Shown: positions 14,132 through 20,021 of the stretch, one piece after another
How the letters are laid out: the number at the start of each line of letters is the position of its first letter
Position numbering within the stretch: position 1 is the stretch's first letter
DNA from: a bacterium
GTDB taxonomy: Bacteria > Armatimonadota > Zipacnadia > Zipacnadales > Zipacnadaceae
Direction of reading: 5' to 3'
DNA: 20,021 nucleotides
Assembly (NCBI GenBank): GCA_030607655.1
Contig: JAUWJN010000006.1
Location: 1-20,021 of the forward strand
Translations under genes and position numbers: made by a program
Notes under the pieces: model-generated
Told to the model about the DNA's origin: nothing
Seen by the model: only the letters and a program-made list of their open reading frames with translations
Databases searched by the model: none

Positions 14132-16165
14132 TTAGAACTCGCTCCGCTGGCTCAGGCCCACAACAAACCGGCTGTCATAATAGCCGGCGAAGTTACGTAT
14201 CCCCAGCATCAGGTTATACTTGCTACCCGAGGGTCTGGTGATATATCCCAGATTGAAGCCCTCGCCATCATATTCTACAATTCCCCGCGCCCCGTCGCCG
14301 GCTCGCAGCGATAGACCGGCAAAGCCATGACCGGAGAAGGGCCCTCCTCCCCACCCCGCCGTCAAGTAAGCCTTAGCGGGCATCTGTTCCACAAATCGAG
14401 GCGCGGGACGGGCCTCATATTGCGTTTGCACGGCTAGCCCAAGTCGCGCGTCGGCAGCCGGCCGGGTTAGCTCCCTACGAGGAATAGCGAACTCATAAGT
14501 ATCAATCATTTGCTTGTCTTCAATGCTGCTATGGCCAGCGGCTGTGAATCGTGAGGCTCGTGGCGCACTCCAGGAATCATCAGCCCACTGAAAGCACTCA
14601 GTCTCCCTGGTAGCTTCATCGAAACGGTACAGGCGGTCATCAGCCCGGGGCACCCACCCCTCGTCCCCCAGCGGATCTAGGTATACCTCGCACCGCCGGC
14701 GGGTCTGCTGACCACGATTCATCTGACAGCGCACGCCTACATATAGATAATGATCATCGGCCAGCACGCGGACTGTCTGAGTCGCATCACCAAAGACGGT
14801 ATAACTTGTCGCCGCGGCCTGCTGCCACGCCGACTCATTGAGTTGTCCGTCAACCTGGACATCCTCGCTAATGACAGTAACCGAAACGGTGCTACTGGTG
14901 AGCGGGACGTCCCCAAAGACCGCCGTTCCCCATAGGTCGGGGCGAGTGGGGAATACGTGATTGTAAGGACTGCGGTAGGAACTGCGACCCGCCGGGAAGC
15001 GGACAATATCAGCGGACTTTCGCGCCCCGGCCTGATGGGCACCGCCGGCAGGCAGGCTTATGCGGGCAGCAAAGCCCAGAGCCGTCAACTGGCCGTCGCC
15101 GGCCCGCAACTCGGCCAGAGGCACGGCAAACTCGAACACCGGCCACCGCCAGGCTCCATCCCCGCCGCCGGAGGCCACCGCTGAGAAGACTGAGGCTCCA
15201 TCACCACTTTCGCCGGGCCTTACCCATTCTCCCTGGTGTCCCTGGCTGAAGGACTTGACCGTTTCGCCGGCGCGAACAACCTCCGCCGCGTAGCGGCGGT
15301 GAGATTGATTGAGTTCAGCCACCCCCCGCTGCGGCACCTCTAAGAGCAATTCCGCTGCATACCCGGCTCCCAAGCCGTGGTCGGATGGGCCACTAAGGCA
15401 TACATAGAGATGAAGCTCATCATGGCCAGCCATCACCATCATTTCTTCGCCTGGGGCAAAATGATGGACCTGAGCCGCCGCCTCCTCCCATTCCCCTACA
15501 CCCATAACGCCGTCTAAGCGGGGTGTCGAGGGCAGCAGCGGAACCGTCAGCAGGTGCCGCGCCGCAGGCAAGGTCGGGGCAGGCCCACGCGGCTCAGGGG
15601 AGATAATCACTTGGCCCCACGTGCGAGGGTCGTCAGCGGAGACGGCACTGACTTCATCCGGGGGCCATCCTAACTCCAGTTGGCGGCGTCGCGCCCCGCC
15701 CAGTTGTCGGGTAGCGACTACATATCCTCCGCGGTCCACGCGGTCAGTCACATCATAAAATCCGACAGCTATCGCTGGCCACTTACCAGTTTCGGCCCAC
15801 AACTGTTTCTGGATAGCTCCGCTGAGCCCTTCGCGTTCCATAATCAATCCGGTAATTGATAAGCCGTGGCCCGGCTCGGACCGGCCCAGCGACAGGCTCA
15901 GAAGGCCCGTAATGTCATCAGATTCCTCATCGTCGCTCCAAAACAGTCCCCAACAGCGTTGTTTTTGGTGAAGGGTATAAGCCACGGGGATGTTCATCTG
16001 GCTGACGCCGGCCACGTCCAGGCTGCCTTCCGCACTTATCATCCCCCCACTACCTGGCAGGCCCAGGGCGGGGCGGTGAGCAGCAAATTCCTCACTGACG
16101 CTAACCCCGACAGTGATGGATAACAGTACCCCCACTGTTATGCAGATTAACAAACCCCGGAGCAT
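14132..16165 (-). CDS. exported beta-barrel-like (YjbH-type) protein with two inserted CBM9-like modules
   Basis: 677 residues with an N-terminal signal sequence (about 1-24: basic MLRG, then a hydrophobic core). Residues 30-170 contain RPALGLPGSGGMISAEG, WPAIAVGFYDVTD and GYVVATRQLG. Residues 600-677 contain LTAGWGGGPFSGHGFAGL and EYDGEGFNLGYI, and end in alternating strands with a terminal Phe. Both ends resemble the amphipathic strands of YjbH-type outer-membrane proteins. Between them lie two modules of CBM9-like/DOMON-like type: about 212-418, opening with RLDGVMGVGEWEEAA, and about 430-595, opening with VDGQLNESAWQQAA and followed by DDHYLYVGVRC. Likely role: outer-membrane carbohydrate binding or exopolysaccharide handling, by inference. 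AGAGGG (16175-16180) supports the ATG. It lies 50 nt downstream of thiE on the same strand. The domain reading rests on motif memory only. Confidence 0.75.
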   Translation of the reverse strand: MLRGLLICITVGVLLSITVGVSVSEEFAAHRPALGLPGSGGMISAEGSLDVAGVSQMNIPVAYTLHQKQRCWGLFWSDDEESDDITGLLSLSLGRSEPGHGLSITGLIMEREGLSGAIQKQLWAETGKWPAIAVGFYDVTDRVDRGGYVVATRQLGGARRRQLELGWPPDEVSAVSADDPRTWGQVIISPEPRGPAPTLPAARHLLTVPLLPSTPRLDGVMGVGEWEEAAAQVHHFAPGEEMMVMAGHDELHLYVCLSGPSDHGLGAGYAAELLLEVPQRGVAELNQSHRRYAAEVVRAGETVKSFSQGHQGEWVRPGESGDGASVFSAVASGGGDGAWRWPVFEFAVPLAELRAGDGQLTALGFAARISLPAGGAHQAGARKSADIVRFPAGRSSYRSPYNHVFPTRPDLWGTAVFGDVPLTSSTVSVTVISEDVQVDGQLNESAWQQAAATSYTVFGDATQTVRVLADDHYLYVGVRCQMNRGQQTRRRCEVYLDPLGDEGWVPRADDRLYRFDEATRETECFQWADDSWSAPRASRFTAAGHSSIEDKQMIDTYEFAIPRRELTRPAADARLGLAVQTQYEARPAPRFVEQMPAKAYLTAGWGGGPFSGHGFAGLSLRAGDGARGIVEYDGEGFNLGYITRPSGSKYNLMLGIRNFAGYYDSRFVVGLSQRSEF

Positions 16166-16215
16166 AGCTGATCACCCTCTCACCATATCTTTTCTGTAGT
16201 TTAACTACTGATAAA

Positions 16216-16878
16216 TCAGACGCCGAAGCCAATATGAGGAATGACTTCCTCACATAACTCAACTAATTGCCGGGCCGCCCGACCCGGATGGGGCGCATCG
16301 TTGATAGCAGAAGCGACTGCAACCAGGGCCGGATTGACCTCGGCAAGCTGATATATAGTTTCCTCGTTGATACCGCCGATGGCACAGACGGGTAGCGAAA
16401 CAGCATTCTGCACCTGCTGAACTGCCGCCGGGCCGACCGGTGGTTTATCCGGTTTTGTCGGGGAGGCAAAGACGGGGCCGCAGGAAATATAGGTCGCCAC
16501 CTGCTCCGCCCGCCGGGCCAGCGCTACCTCGGGCGCAGTTACGCCTATGATAGCATAGGGACCCAATAGCCGGCGGGCATAAGGGGGAGACATGTCTTCC
16601 TGGCCGATGTGGACGCCATCGGCGCCCACGGCCAGGGCTACATCCACCCGGTCATTAATAATCAGGGGCACCCCAGCACGTCTGGTAAGATGCAACAGCG
16701 CTTCGGCCTCCTGCACCATCCTAGCAGTGGTTCGGTCTTGGGCTCGATATTGCACGATGCCGACGCCCGCACTTAATACAGTAGCCACCAGGGCCAGCAA
16801 TTCGTTTCGGGGCGTTGCCTGAGCAGGGGTTAAATAGTATAACTTGGAGCGTAGGCCTTTTATCACGATAATCGCCAA
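16216..16878 (-). CDS. thiE: thiamine-phosphate synthase (or related thiazole enzyme)
   Basis: Joins HMP pyrophosphate and HET phosphate to give thiamine phosphate in the cytoplasm. The 220-residue TIM barrel has VQYRAQD (43-48), LIINDRVDVALAVGADGVHIGQEDM across 72-96, IIGVTAPE (110-117), ISCGPVFASPTKPD and CAIGGI with VAVASAI. The family normally has Lys where this protein has Gln47 in QYRAQD, Ser where it has Thr114, and Thr where it has Ser139; Thr141-Lys142 is kept. These changes touch the pyrophosphate site, so a TenI-like relative is possible, but the Asn-Asp and GVHIGQ motifs favour ThiE. No ATG fits; the best start is TTG at 16878 with AGG upstream, or GTG at 16866. It sits alone among non-thiamine genes, and I see no TPP riboswitch. 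Confidence 0.88.
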   Translation of the reverse strand: MAIIVIKGLRSKLYYLTPAQATPRNELLALVATVLSAGVGIVQYRAQDRTTARMVQEAEALLHLTRRAGVPLIINDRVDVALAVGADGVHIGQEDMSPPYARRLLGPYAIIGVTAPEVALARRAEQVATYISCGPVFASPTKPDKPPVGPAAVQQVQNAVSLPVCAIGGINEETIYQLAEVNPALVAVASAINDAPHPGRAARQLVELCEEVIPHIGFGV

Positions 16879-17054
16879 CTCTTACCTGATAATAGTTGCT
16901 ACAATGTACTAGTACTATGTCTACTCGTGCGATTTTTTCGCTAAAGGCGCAATCGGCGCTCGACGATTAACTGGTTTTACCGTTGAGAATACTTCAGTCC
17001 TTATCATACTACTATTGATGCTGTTTTGTCCAATACTTTTACCCTCCCCGTCGC

Positions 17055-18170
17055 CTAACGTAGCGCCTCATCAAGCATCGTCAGGTAATTTTCCATAGGA
17101 ATGTAGCTGGGTATCGAATTCCCTGAGCCTACGGCGAAACGGCCTCGGGGCGCACACTCATTGATTACCGCGCGCACATAATCGCGGAACTGCTCCGGCG
17201 GGTATGAGGCCAGCTTGTGGATATCCACCCCGCCCAGGACGGCAATCCGGTCGCCGTAGCGTCGCTGAAATTCCCCGATGGGAATGATTGCATCTTCAAA
17301 AGAGTGCTTGCCGTCTATGCCCACATCCTCTATCAAGTCCGCCATTACAGCCTCCACATTACCGCAGGAGTGCAGGAAATAGGGCAAGCCGGCCTCGTGG
17401 GTCATCTGCGCAAATCGGCGGTGCCAGGGCAGGATATATTTTCGTAAATCCTCCGGCGCGATAAGGGTCTGAGTACGAAACCCCATATCGTCGCCCGGGA
17501 ATATGGCAATCACGTTGTCAAGTTGCAACAAGCGCGGGTAATACTGCTCCATCAGGCTGCCGATGCGATTGCTGACGGCAGTGACCAGTTCCGGGTCATC
17601 ATGCAGAGCAAAGCAAAGGCCCTCGTAGGACATCATCCAGGTAAGATGCTCGCCGATGCCGCCGGCGTGGCAGCATATCAGGCCCATGCCATCGGGCAGA
17701 TGGGCATCAACATACTCATAGGCGAAGAAGTCGGCATCCGCCACGCAGGGCCAGGGATACCGTTCAAAATCGTCCCAACTAGCTATAGTTCCCTGATGCT
17801 CATTGGCCCAGGCTCGGTCCCCATCCGATGCCCCAGCGGTGTCCGCGGTAAGTAGGTGATGGGCAGCAAACATCAGCGACAGTTCCAGACGAACAAAGTC
17901 ATAGCCCATTCGGTACCATAGCTCGATGAAATTATCCCAGTATGCGGGTTCCGTAGACGCCCGGGCCGACGCTGTCTCCTGCGTACCGCCCGCCGGAGCC
18001 GGCACCCACTGCCGGCCCAGCATTTCCGTGATAATGGGGCGCATAAGTACCTCGTCCACTAAGTACTCGACCATCGGCGGCTTTTCCGGTATTTCTTCCC
18101 CCTTTAGGCACCGAATAAAAGCCGGCGCATCAGGTAAAGGGTTCGCAAGGGGAACGCAGTAGTCGGACAT
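17055..18170 (-). CDS. uroporphyrinogen-decarboxylase/MtaA-like protein, canonical zinc motif
   Basis: A URO-D superfamily TIM barrel related to cobamide-dependent methyltransferases; such proteins move methyl groups between a corrinoid protein and a thiol or substrate. Visible blocks: FPGDDMGFRTQTLI (224-237), PYFLHSCGNVEAV with the zinc-type His267-x-Cys269, KHSFEDAIIPI, VLGGVDIHKLA and AVGSGNSIPSYIPMENYL. It is 371 residues from the ATG at 18170. An ATG two codons upstream (18176) directly abuts AGAGGAG (18177-18183) with no spacing, whereas the same site stands 6 nt from the 18170 start, which is preferred. It follows the small acidic gene by 44 nt, so they are likely one operon. No corrinoid-binding protein is in the window, so the methyltransferase role is inferred from the family. 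A HemE role is unlikely. Confidence 0.88.
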   Translation of the reverse strand: MSDYCVPLANPLPDAPAFIRCLKGEEIPEKPPMVEYLVDEVLMRPIITEMLGRQWVPAPAGGTQETASARASTEPAYWDNFIELWYRMGYDFVRLELSLMFAAHHLLTADTAGASDGDRAWANEHQGTIASWDDFERYPWPCVADADFFAYEYVDAHLPDGMGLICCHAGGIGEHLTWMMSYEGLCFALHDDPELVTAVSNRIGSLMEQYYPRLLQLDNVIAIFPGDDMGFRTQTLIAPEDLRKYILPWHRRFAQMTHEAGLPYFLHSCGNVEAVMADLIEDVGIDGKHSFEDAIIPIGEFQRRYGDRIAVLGGVDIHKLASYPPEQFRDYVRAVINECAPRGRFAVGSGNSIPSYIPMENYLTMLDEALR

Positions 18171-18214
18171 AAGCATCTCCTCTAGCCCGCAGCCGGAATA
18201 TATGGGCTCCCCCC

Positions 18215-18529
18215 CTAGATGTCTAACTCACTACCAAGGGGGTCGTGGGGCAGCTCTTCCACTTTTTCCAGGTGCGCGTGGGGATCTACCCCGATGGACA
18301 TCAGGTATTGGTCAACGGCCCGGTGCTTAGCCAGCGCACAAGCCATGCCTACAAGCTCGGCCGGGTCAATTTCCTCAAGGTCAACCGTCCCTAGTTCTGA
18401 TAGCTCTGCCAGACACTCGGCGAAATCTATGGTCCAGACAACTTTCTCGCCCCGAATACTATCCTCAATTTCAATTTCTACCGTTTCAGGCAGTTCTATC
18501 TTCGTTAATACTCGCGCTGTTATTGCCAT
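18215..18529 (-). CDS. small acidic protein of unknown function
   Basis: I do not recognise this 104-residue protein. It is acidic, with a strand-rich start (ITARVLTKIELPETVEIEIED) and a helical, Glu/Leu-rich remainder (DFAECLAELSELGTVDLEE, then ACALAKHRAVDQYLMSIG). There are no membrane segments and no paired cysteines. The start at 18529 is chosen because AAGGAAGGAA (18535-18544) lies 5 nt upstream. A longer frame from 18580 would begin at the predicted transcription start and would have no ribosome-binding site. It is the first gene after the promoter at 18588-18596 and is 44 nt upstream of the URO-D-like gene, so it may be a small partner of that protein; that is only positional inference. 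Confidence 0.72.
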   Translation of the reverse strand: MAITARVLTKIELPETVEIEIEDSIRGEKVVWTIDFAECLAELSELGTVDLEEIDPAELVGMACALAKHRAVDQYLMSIGVDPHAHLEKVEELPHDPLGSELDI

Positions 18530-18545
18530 GACAGTTCCTTCCTTG

Positions 18546-18596
18546 GCGGGAGTCAACGACCCGCAGTTTAGTTGTCGCATCTAATCCATTATACCA
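18546..18596 (-). promoter_or_regulatory. extended -10 promoter and leader hairpin for the minus-strand operon
   Basis: Read on the minus strand, a perfect TATAAT occupies 18593-18588, preceded by TG at 18596-18595 with one intervening base, the extended -10 form. No good -35 is seen, as is usual for such promoters. Transcription would start near 18580. In the leader, GCGG/CCGC and GTC/GAC (18546-18564) form a short hairpin next to the ribosome-binding site of the small acidic gene. Confidence 0.7.
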
Positions 18597-18651
18597 CAGA
18601 GACTAGCCAGGCGAAAATTGACCAGGATTGACTCTGGGCTAGAATCGCTAA

Positions 18652-18701
18652 CGGCAGGCTTGCCGGAAGCGGCAAATGGTGATATGCTCTATAGATAGCA
18701 T
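18652..18701 (+). promoter_or_regulatory. nikR promoter with overlapping inverted repeats
   Basis: Candidate -35 TTGCCG (18660-18665), 17-nt spacer, -10 TATGCT (18683-18688). Two sets of dyads overlap it. CGGCA (18652-18656), TGCCG (18661-18665) and CGGCAA (18670-18675) alternate in orientation, giving TTGCCG-N4-CGGCAA over the -35. ATGCT (18684-18688) / AGCAT (18697-18701) covers the -10 and start. Repression by NikR itself or another regulator is plausible; the sites do not match the E. coli NikR operator GTATGA-N16-TCATAC. Confidence 0.5.
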
Positions 18702-18724
18702 TAACTGGACAGGGGGTACCGCTG

Positions 18725-19144
18725 ATGAGCAATCTCGAACGTTTTGGTGTTTCGATGGATGCCAGCTTGTTGCAGGCCTTTGATAAGCAGATAGAGCAGG
18801 CCGGCTATAAGAATCGTTCGGAGGCCGTGCGCGATTTGGTCCGCGACTACCTGGTCAGGCAGCAGTGGGAACTTCCGCACACGCCAGTGGTGGGCACTAT
18901 AACTCTGGTTTATGACCATCATACCTCAGACATTGAACACCACCTCACCCACGTACAGCATGAGCACGCTGCTAATATCTGTTGTAATACCCACGTGCAT
19001 CTGGATGAGCATAACTGCATTGAAGTCATTATTGTCAGGGGACCGGGTGATGTAATCAGAGCCATTGCCGACCGGCTTATTGCCAGCCGGGGAGTCAAGC
19101 ATGGCCAGTTGGTTTGTACCACCACGGGCGCCGAACTGGCCTAA
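18725..19144 (+). CDS. nikR: nickel-responsive transcriptional regulator NikR
   Basis: Ribbon-helix-helix repressor that binds DNA when loaded with nickel, controlling nickel uptake or nickel enzymes. The 139-residue protein is full length. Residues 1-45 are the DNA-binding RHH domain (ERFGVSMDASLLQAFDKQIE, then NRSEAVRDLVRDYL). The C-terminal ACT-like domain carries the nickel site: a His in QHEHAANIC, His-x-His in NTHVHLDEH and the Cys in NCIEVIIVRG, matching His76, His87, His89 and Cys95 of E. coli NikR. The site looks complete. AGGGGGT (18711-18717) supports the ATG. It is divergent from the minus-strand operon, with about 195 nt between the two starts, so its dyads could affect both. No nickel transporter or nickel enzyme gene is in the window. 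Confidence 0.96.
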   Translation: MSNLERFGVSMDASLLQAFDKQIEQAGYKNRSEAVRDLVRDYLVRQQWELPHTPVVGTITLVYDHHTSDIEHHLTHVQHEHAANICCNTHVHLDEHNCIEVIIVRGPGDVIRAIADRLIASRGVKHGQLVCTTTGAELA

Positions 19145-19258
19145 GCCGAATATCAGTAAGGCCGCGAGAATAGTCTGCCCTCCACGCATAAGCGTTGGGG
19201 ATTACACTTTCCCGCATTTATCAGGTATCTTTAGTAACAGTCTCAACTAGAGAGGTCT

Positions 19259-19333
19259 ACGACATTGAGTGGCGAAGACTCAAGCGTGTCGTGCAGTTCC
19301 GTAAGGCTGTAAGCCGACACACTGAAAGGAACT
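19259..19333 (+). promoter_or_regulatory. candidate structured leader with competing helices before the GHL6-like gene
   Basis: Helix 1: ACGACA (19259-19264) with TGTCGT (19287-19292), continued by TTGAGT (19265-19270) with ACTCAA (19278-19283) and a 7-nt loop. Helix 2: GTGTCG (19286-19291) with CGACAC (19315-19320), capped by CC-GTAA-GG (19299-19306), a GNRA-type loop. The two helices share 19287-19291 and exclude each other. AGTTCC (19295-19300) is complementary to GGAACT (19328-19333), which overlaps the ribosome-binding site AAAGGA (19325-19330). No known riboswitch family was recognised. Confidence 0.5.
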
Positions 19334-19337
19334 TAGA

Positions 19338-20021
19338 ATGTCAGAACAAGTAACCGAAAATGAATCACCACGGTTCCCGTGGCTGCGCAGCGGGCTGGTG
19401 ATGCTTTTGTCAGCCGGCTCAGAGCGTGACTTGCAGGAGACGAACCCGATGTTAGCCGGTGTGGGGGGCAGTGGTCATGCCGGCGTAATGTCCTACCCCT
19501 CCGAGATCGGCCCCGGAGGCGACGGCAGCAGCATCCAGCGGGCGGTGGATATCTGCCGCGCCCAGGGCGTGCGGATGATGTGCCACTACGGTGGTGTTCT
19601 CAATGATGCCGCAGGTGAGGCCCACCCCGAATGGTTACGCCGGGGTCCCGACGGTCAGCCTGGCGACACAATGTTGGGCACGCCGATATGCCTTAACAGC
19701 TCTTACCTGGAGGAATGGGTCCTGCCCCAACTCAAAGAGATGTTCGAGCTGTGGCACCCGCAAGCCCTCTGGATCGACGGGGAATGCTGGGCAGTGGGCC
19801 CTTGCTACTGTGAACGCTGCCGCCAACTCTTCCATGGAGAGACCGGACGGGAGGGGCCTGAGATCGACCCGGATCATCCCTGGATGGAGGCTACCAAGGG
19901 GTGGCCGGCCAGCCCCGCCCTGGAGGAGGATAAGCTGTGGCGCGAATGGATGGCCTTCCACCGCCGCTGCTTCCGCCGCTACCAGAAAGCTATGGCCGAT
20001 CTGTGCCACCAGTATGACGTA
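19338..20021 (+). CDS. GHL6-like putative glycosyl hydrolase, 3' end missing
   Basis: Open from the ATG at 19338 to the window edge (228 codons, no stop). It resembles the hypothetical glycosyl hydrolase 6 / alpha-L-fucosidase-like TIM barrels thought to act on plant or microbial glycans. Visible in order: a strand-helix start (RSGLVMLLSAGSERDL), CRAQGVRMMCHYGGV, AHPEWLRRGPDGQP, PICLNSSYLEEW and then ALWIDGECW, where the Asp and Glu are candidate catalytic residues. The cysteine cluster PCYCERCRQLF follows, as is typical of GHL6 proteins. There is no signal peptide, so it is probably cytoplasmic unless exported otherwise. AAAGGA (19325-19330), 7 nt upstream, supports the start. It follows nikR by 193 nt behind a structured leader and is probably a separate transcript. 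Activity and substrate are unknown. Confidence 0.82.
   Translation, partial: MSEQVTENESPRFPWLRSGLVMLLSAGSERDLQETNPMLAGVGGSGHAGVMSYPSEIGPGGDGSSIQRAVDICRAQGVRMMCHYGGVLNDAAGEAHPEWLRRGPDGQPGDTMLGTPICLNSSYLEEWVLPQLKEMFELWHPQALWIDGECWAVGPCYCERCRQLFHGETGREGPEIDPDHPWMEATKGWPASPALEEDKLWREWMAFHRRCFRRYQKAMADLCHQYDV

Noticed and set aside
16879..17054. Promoter or TPP riboswitch upstream of thiE
   Set aside because: A 10-base palindrome GTACTAGTAC (16906-16915) and a small AATCG/CGATT repeat are present, but I found no convincing -35/-10 pair and no TPP riboswitch core.
18530..18580. Longer N-terminus for the small acidic protein
   Set aside because: The upstream ATG coincides with the predicted transcription start and lacks a ribosome-binding site, whereas the ATG at 18529 has a strong one.
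19176..19200. Terminator after nikR
   Set aside because: The ACGC/GCGT stem is short and interrupted, and no T-run follows.

Overview
The window is a bacterial chromosome fragment made almost entirely of protein-coding genes, truncated inside a gene at both ends. It carries a diderm-type outer-membrane protein candidate, a class II (B12-dependent) ribonucleotide reductase, a yacL-ispDF housekeeping cluster, two uroporphyrinogen-decarboxylase-like (URO-D/MtaA-like) proteins and a GHL6-like glycosyl hydrolase. This mix, with moderately high GC and CBM9-like carbohydrate-recognition modules, suggests an uncultured, polysaccharide-using, Gram-negative-envelope bacterium. Armatimonadota or a similar poorly cultured phylum is my best guess, at low confidence because there is no rRNA or other taxonomic marker to read.

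Layout, left to right. (1) 1-7223: the DNA gyrase region. gyrB (5' end missing) and gyrA lie on the same strand but are separated by about 2.9 kb holding a family 2 glycosyltransferase, a SIR2-like gene broken by an in-frame TAG, and a membrane-anchored protein with beta-type repeats. Two GC-rich palindromes follow gyrB. (2) 7244-9712: nrdJ with a near-consensus promoter, a structured leader and a likely terminator. (3) 9713-14083: a 321-nt intergenic region rich in inverted repeats, then a promoter and a tight plus-strand cluster: yacL (membrane PIN-TRAM protein), a fused ispDF (MEP isoprenoid pathway) overlapping it by 4 nt, an SGNH hydrolase and a divergent URO-D-like protein. (4) 14132-18596, minus strand, probably transcribed from an extended -10 promoter at 18588-18596: a small acidic unknown protein, a canonical URO-D/MtaA-like protein, thiE, and an exported 677-residue protein that looks like a YjbH-type beta-barrel with two CBM9-like modules inserted. 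(5) 18652-20021, plus strand: nikR with an inverted repeat over its promoter, then a structured leader with competing helices in front of the GHL6-like gene, which runs off the end.

How the parts relate. Replication, dNTP and isoprenoid genes form a housekeeping core. The second half is carbohydrate- and cofactor-oriented: NrdJ needs adenosylcobalamin, the URO-D-like proteins belong to a superfamily that includes corrinoid methyltransferases, and NikR senses nickel. No corrinoid protein, nickel transporter or thiamine-pathway partner is in view, so these links are inference. I found no rRNA, tRNA, CRISPR array, insertion sequence or phage genes. The most unusual signals are the potentially bistable RNA leader at 19259-19333, the domain-insertion architecture at 14132-16165 and the interrupted SIR2 gene at 2847-3929.
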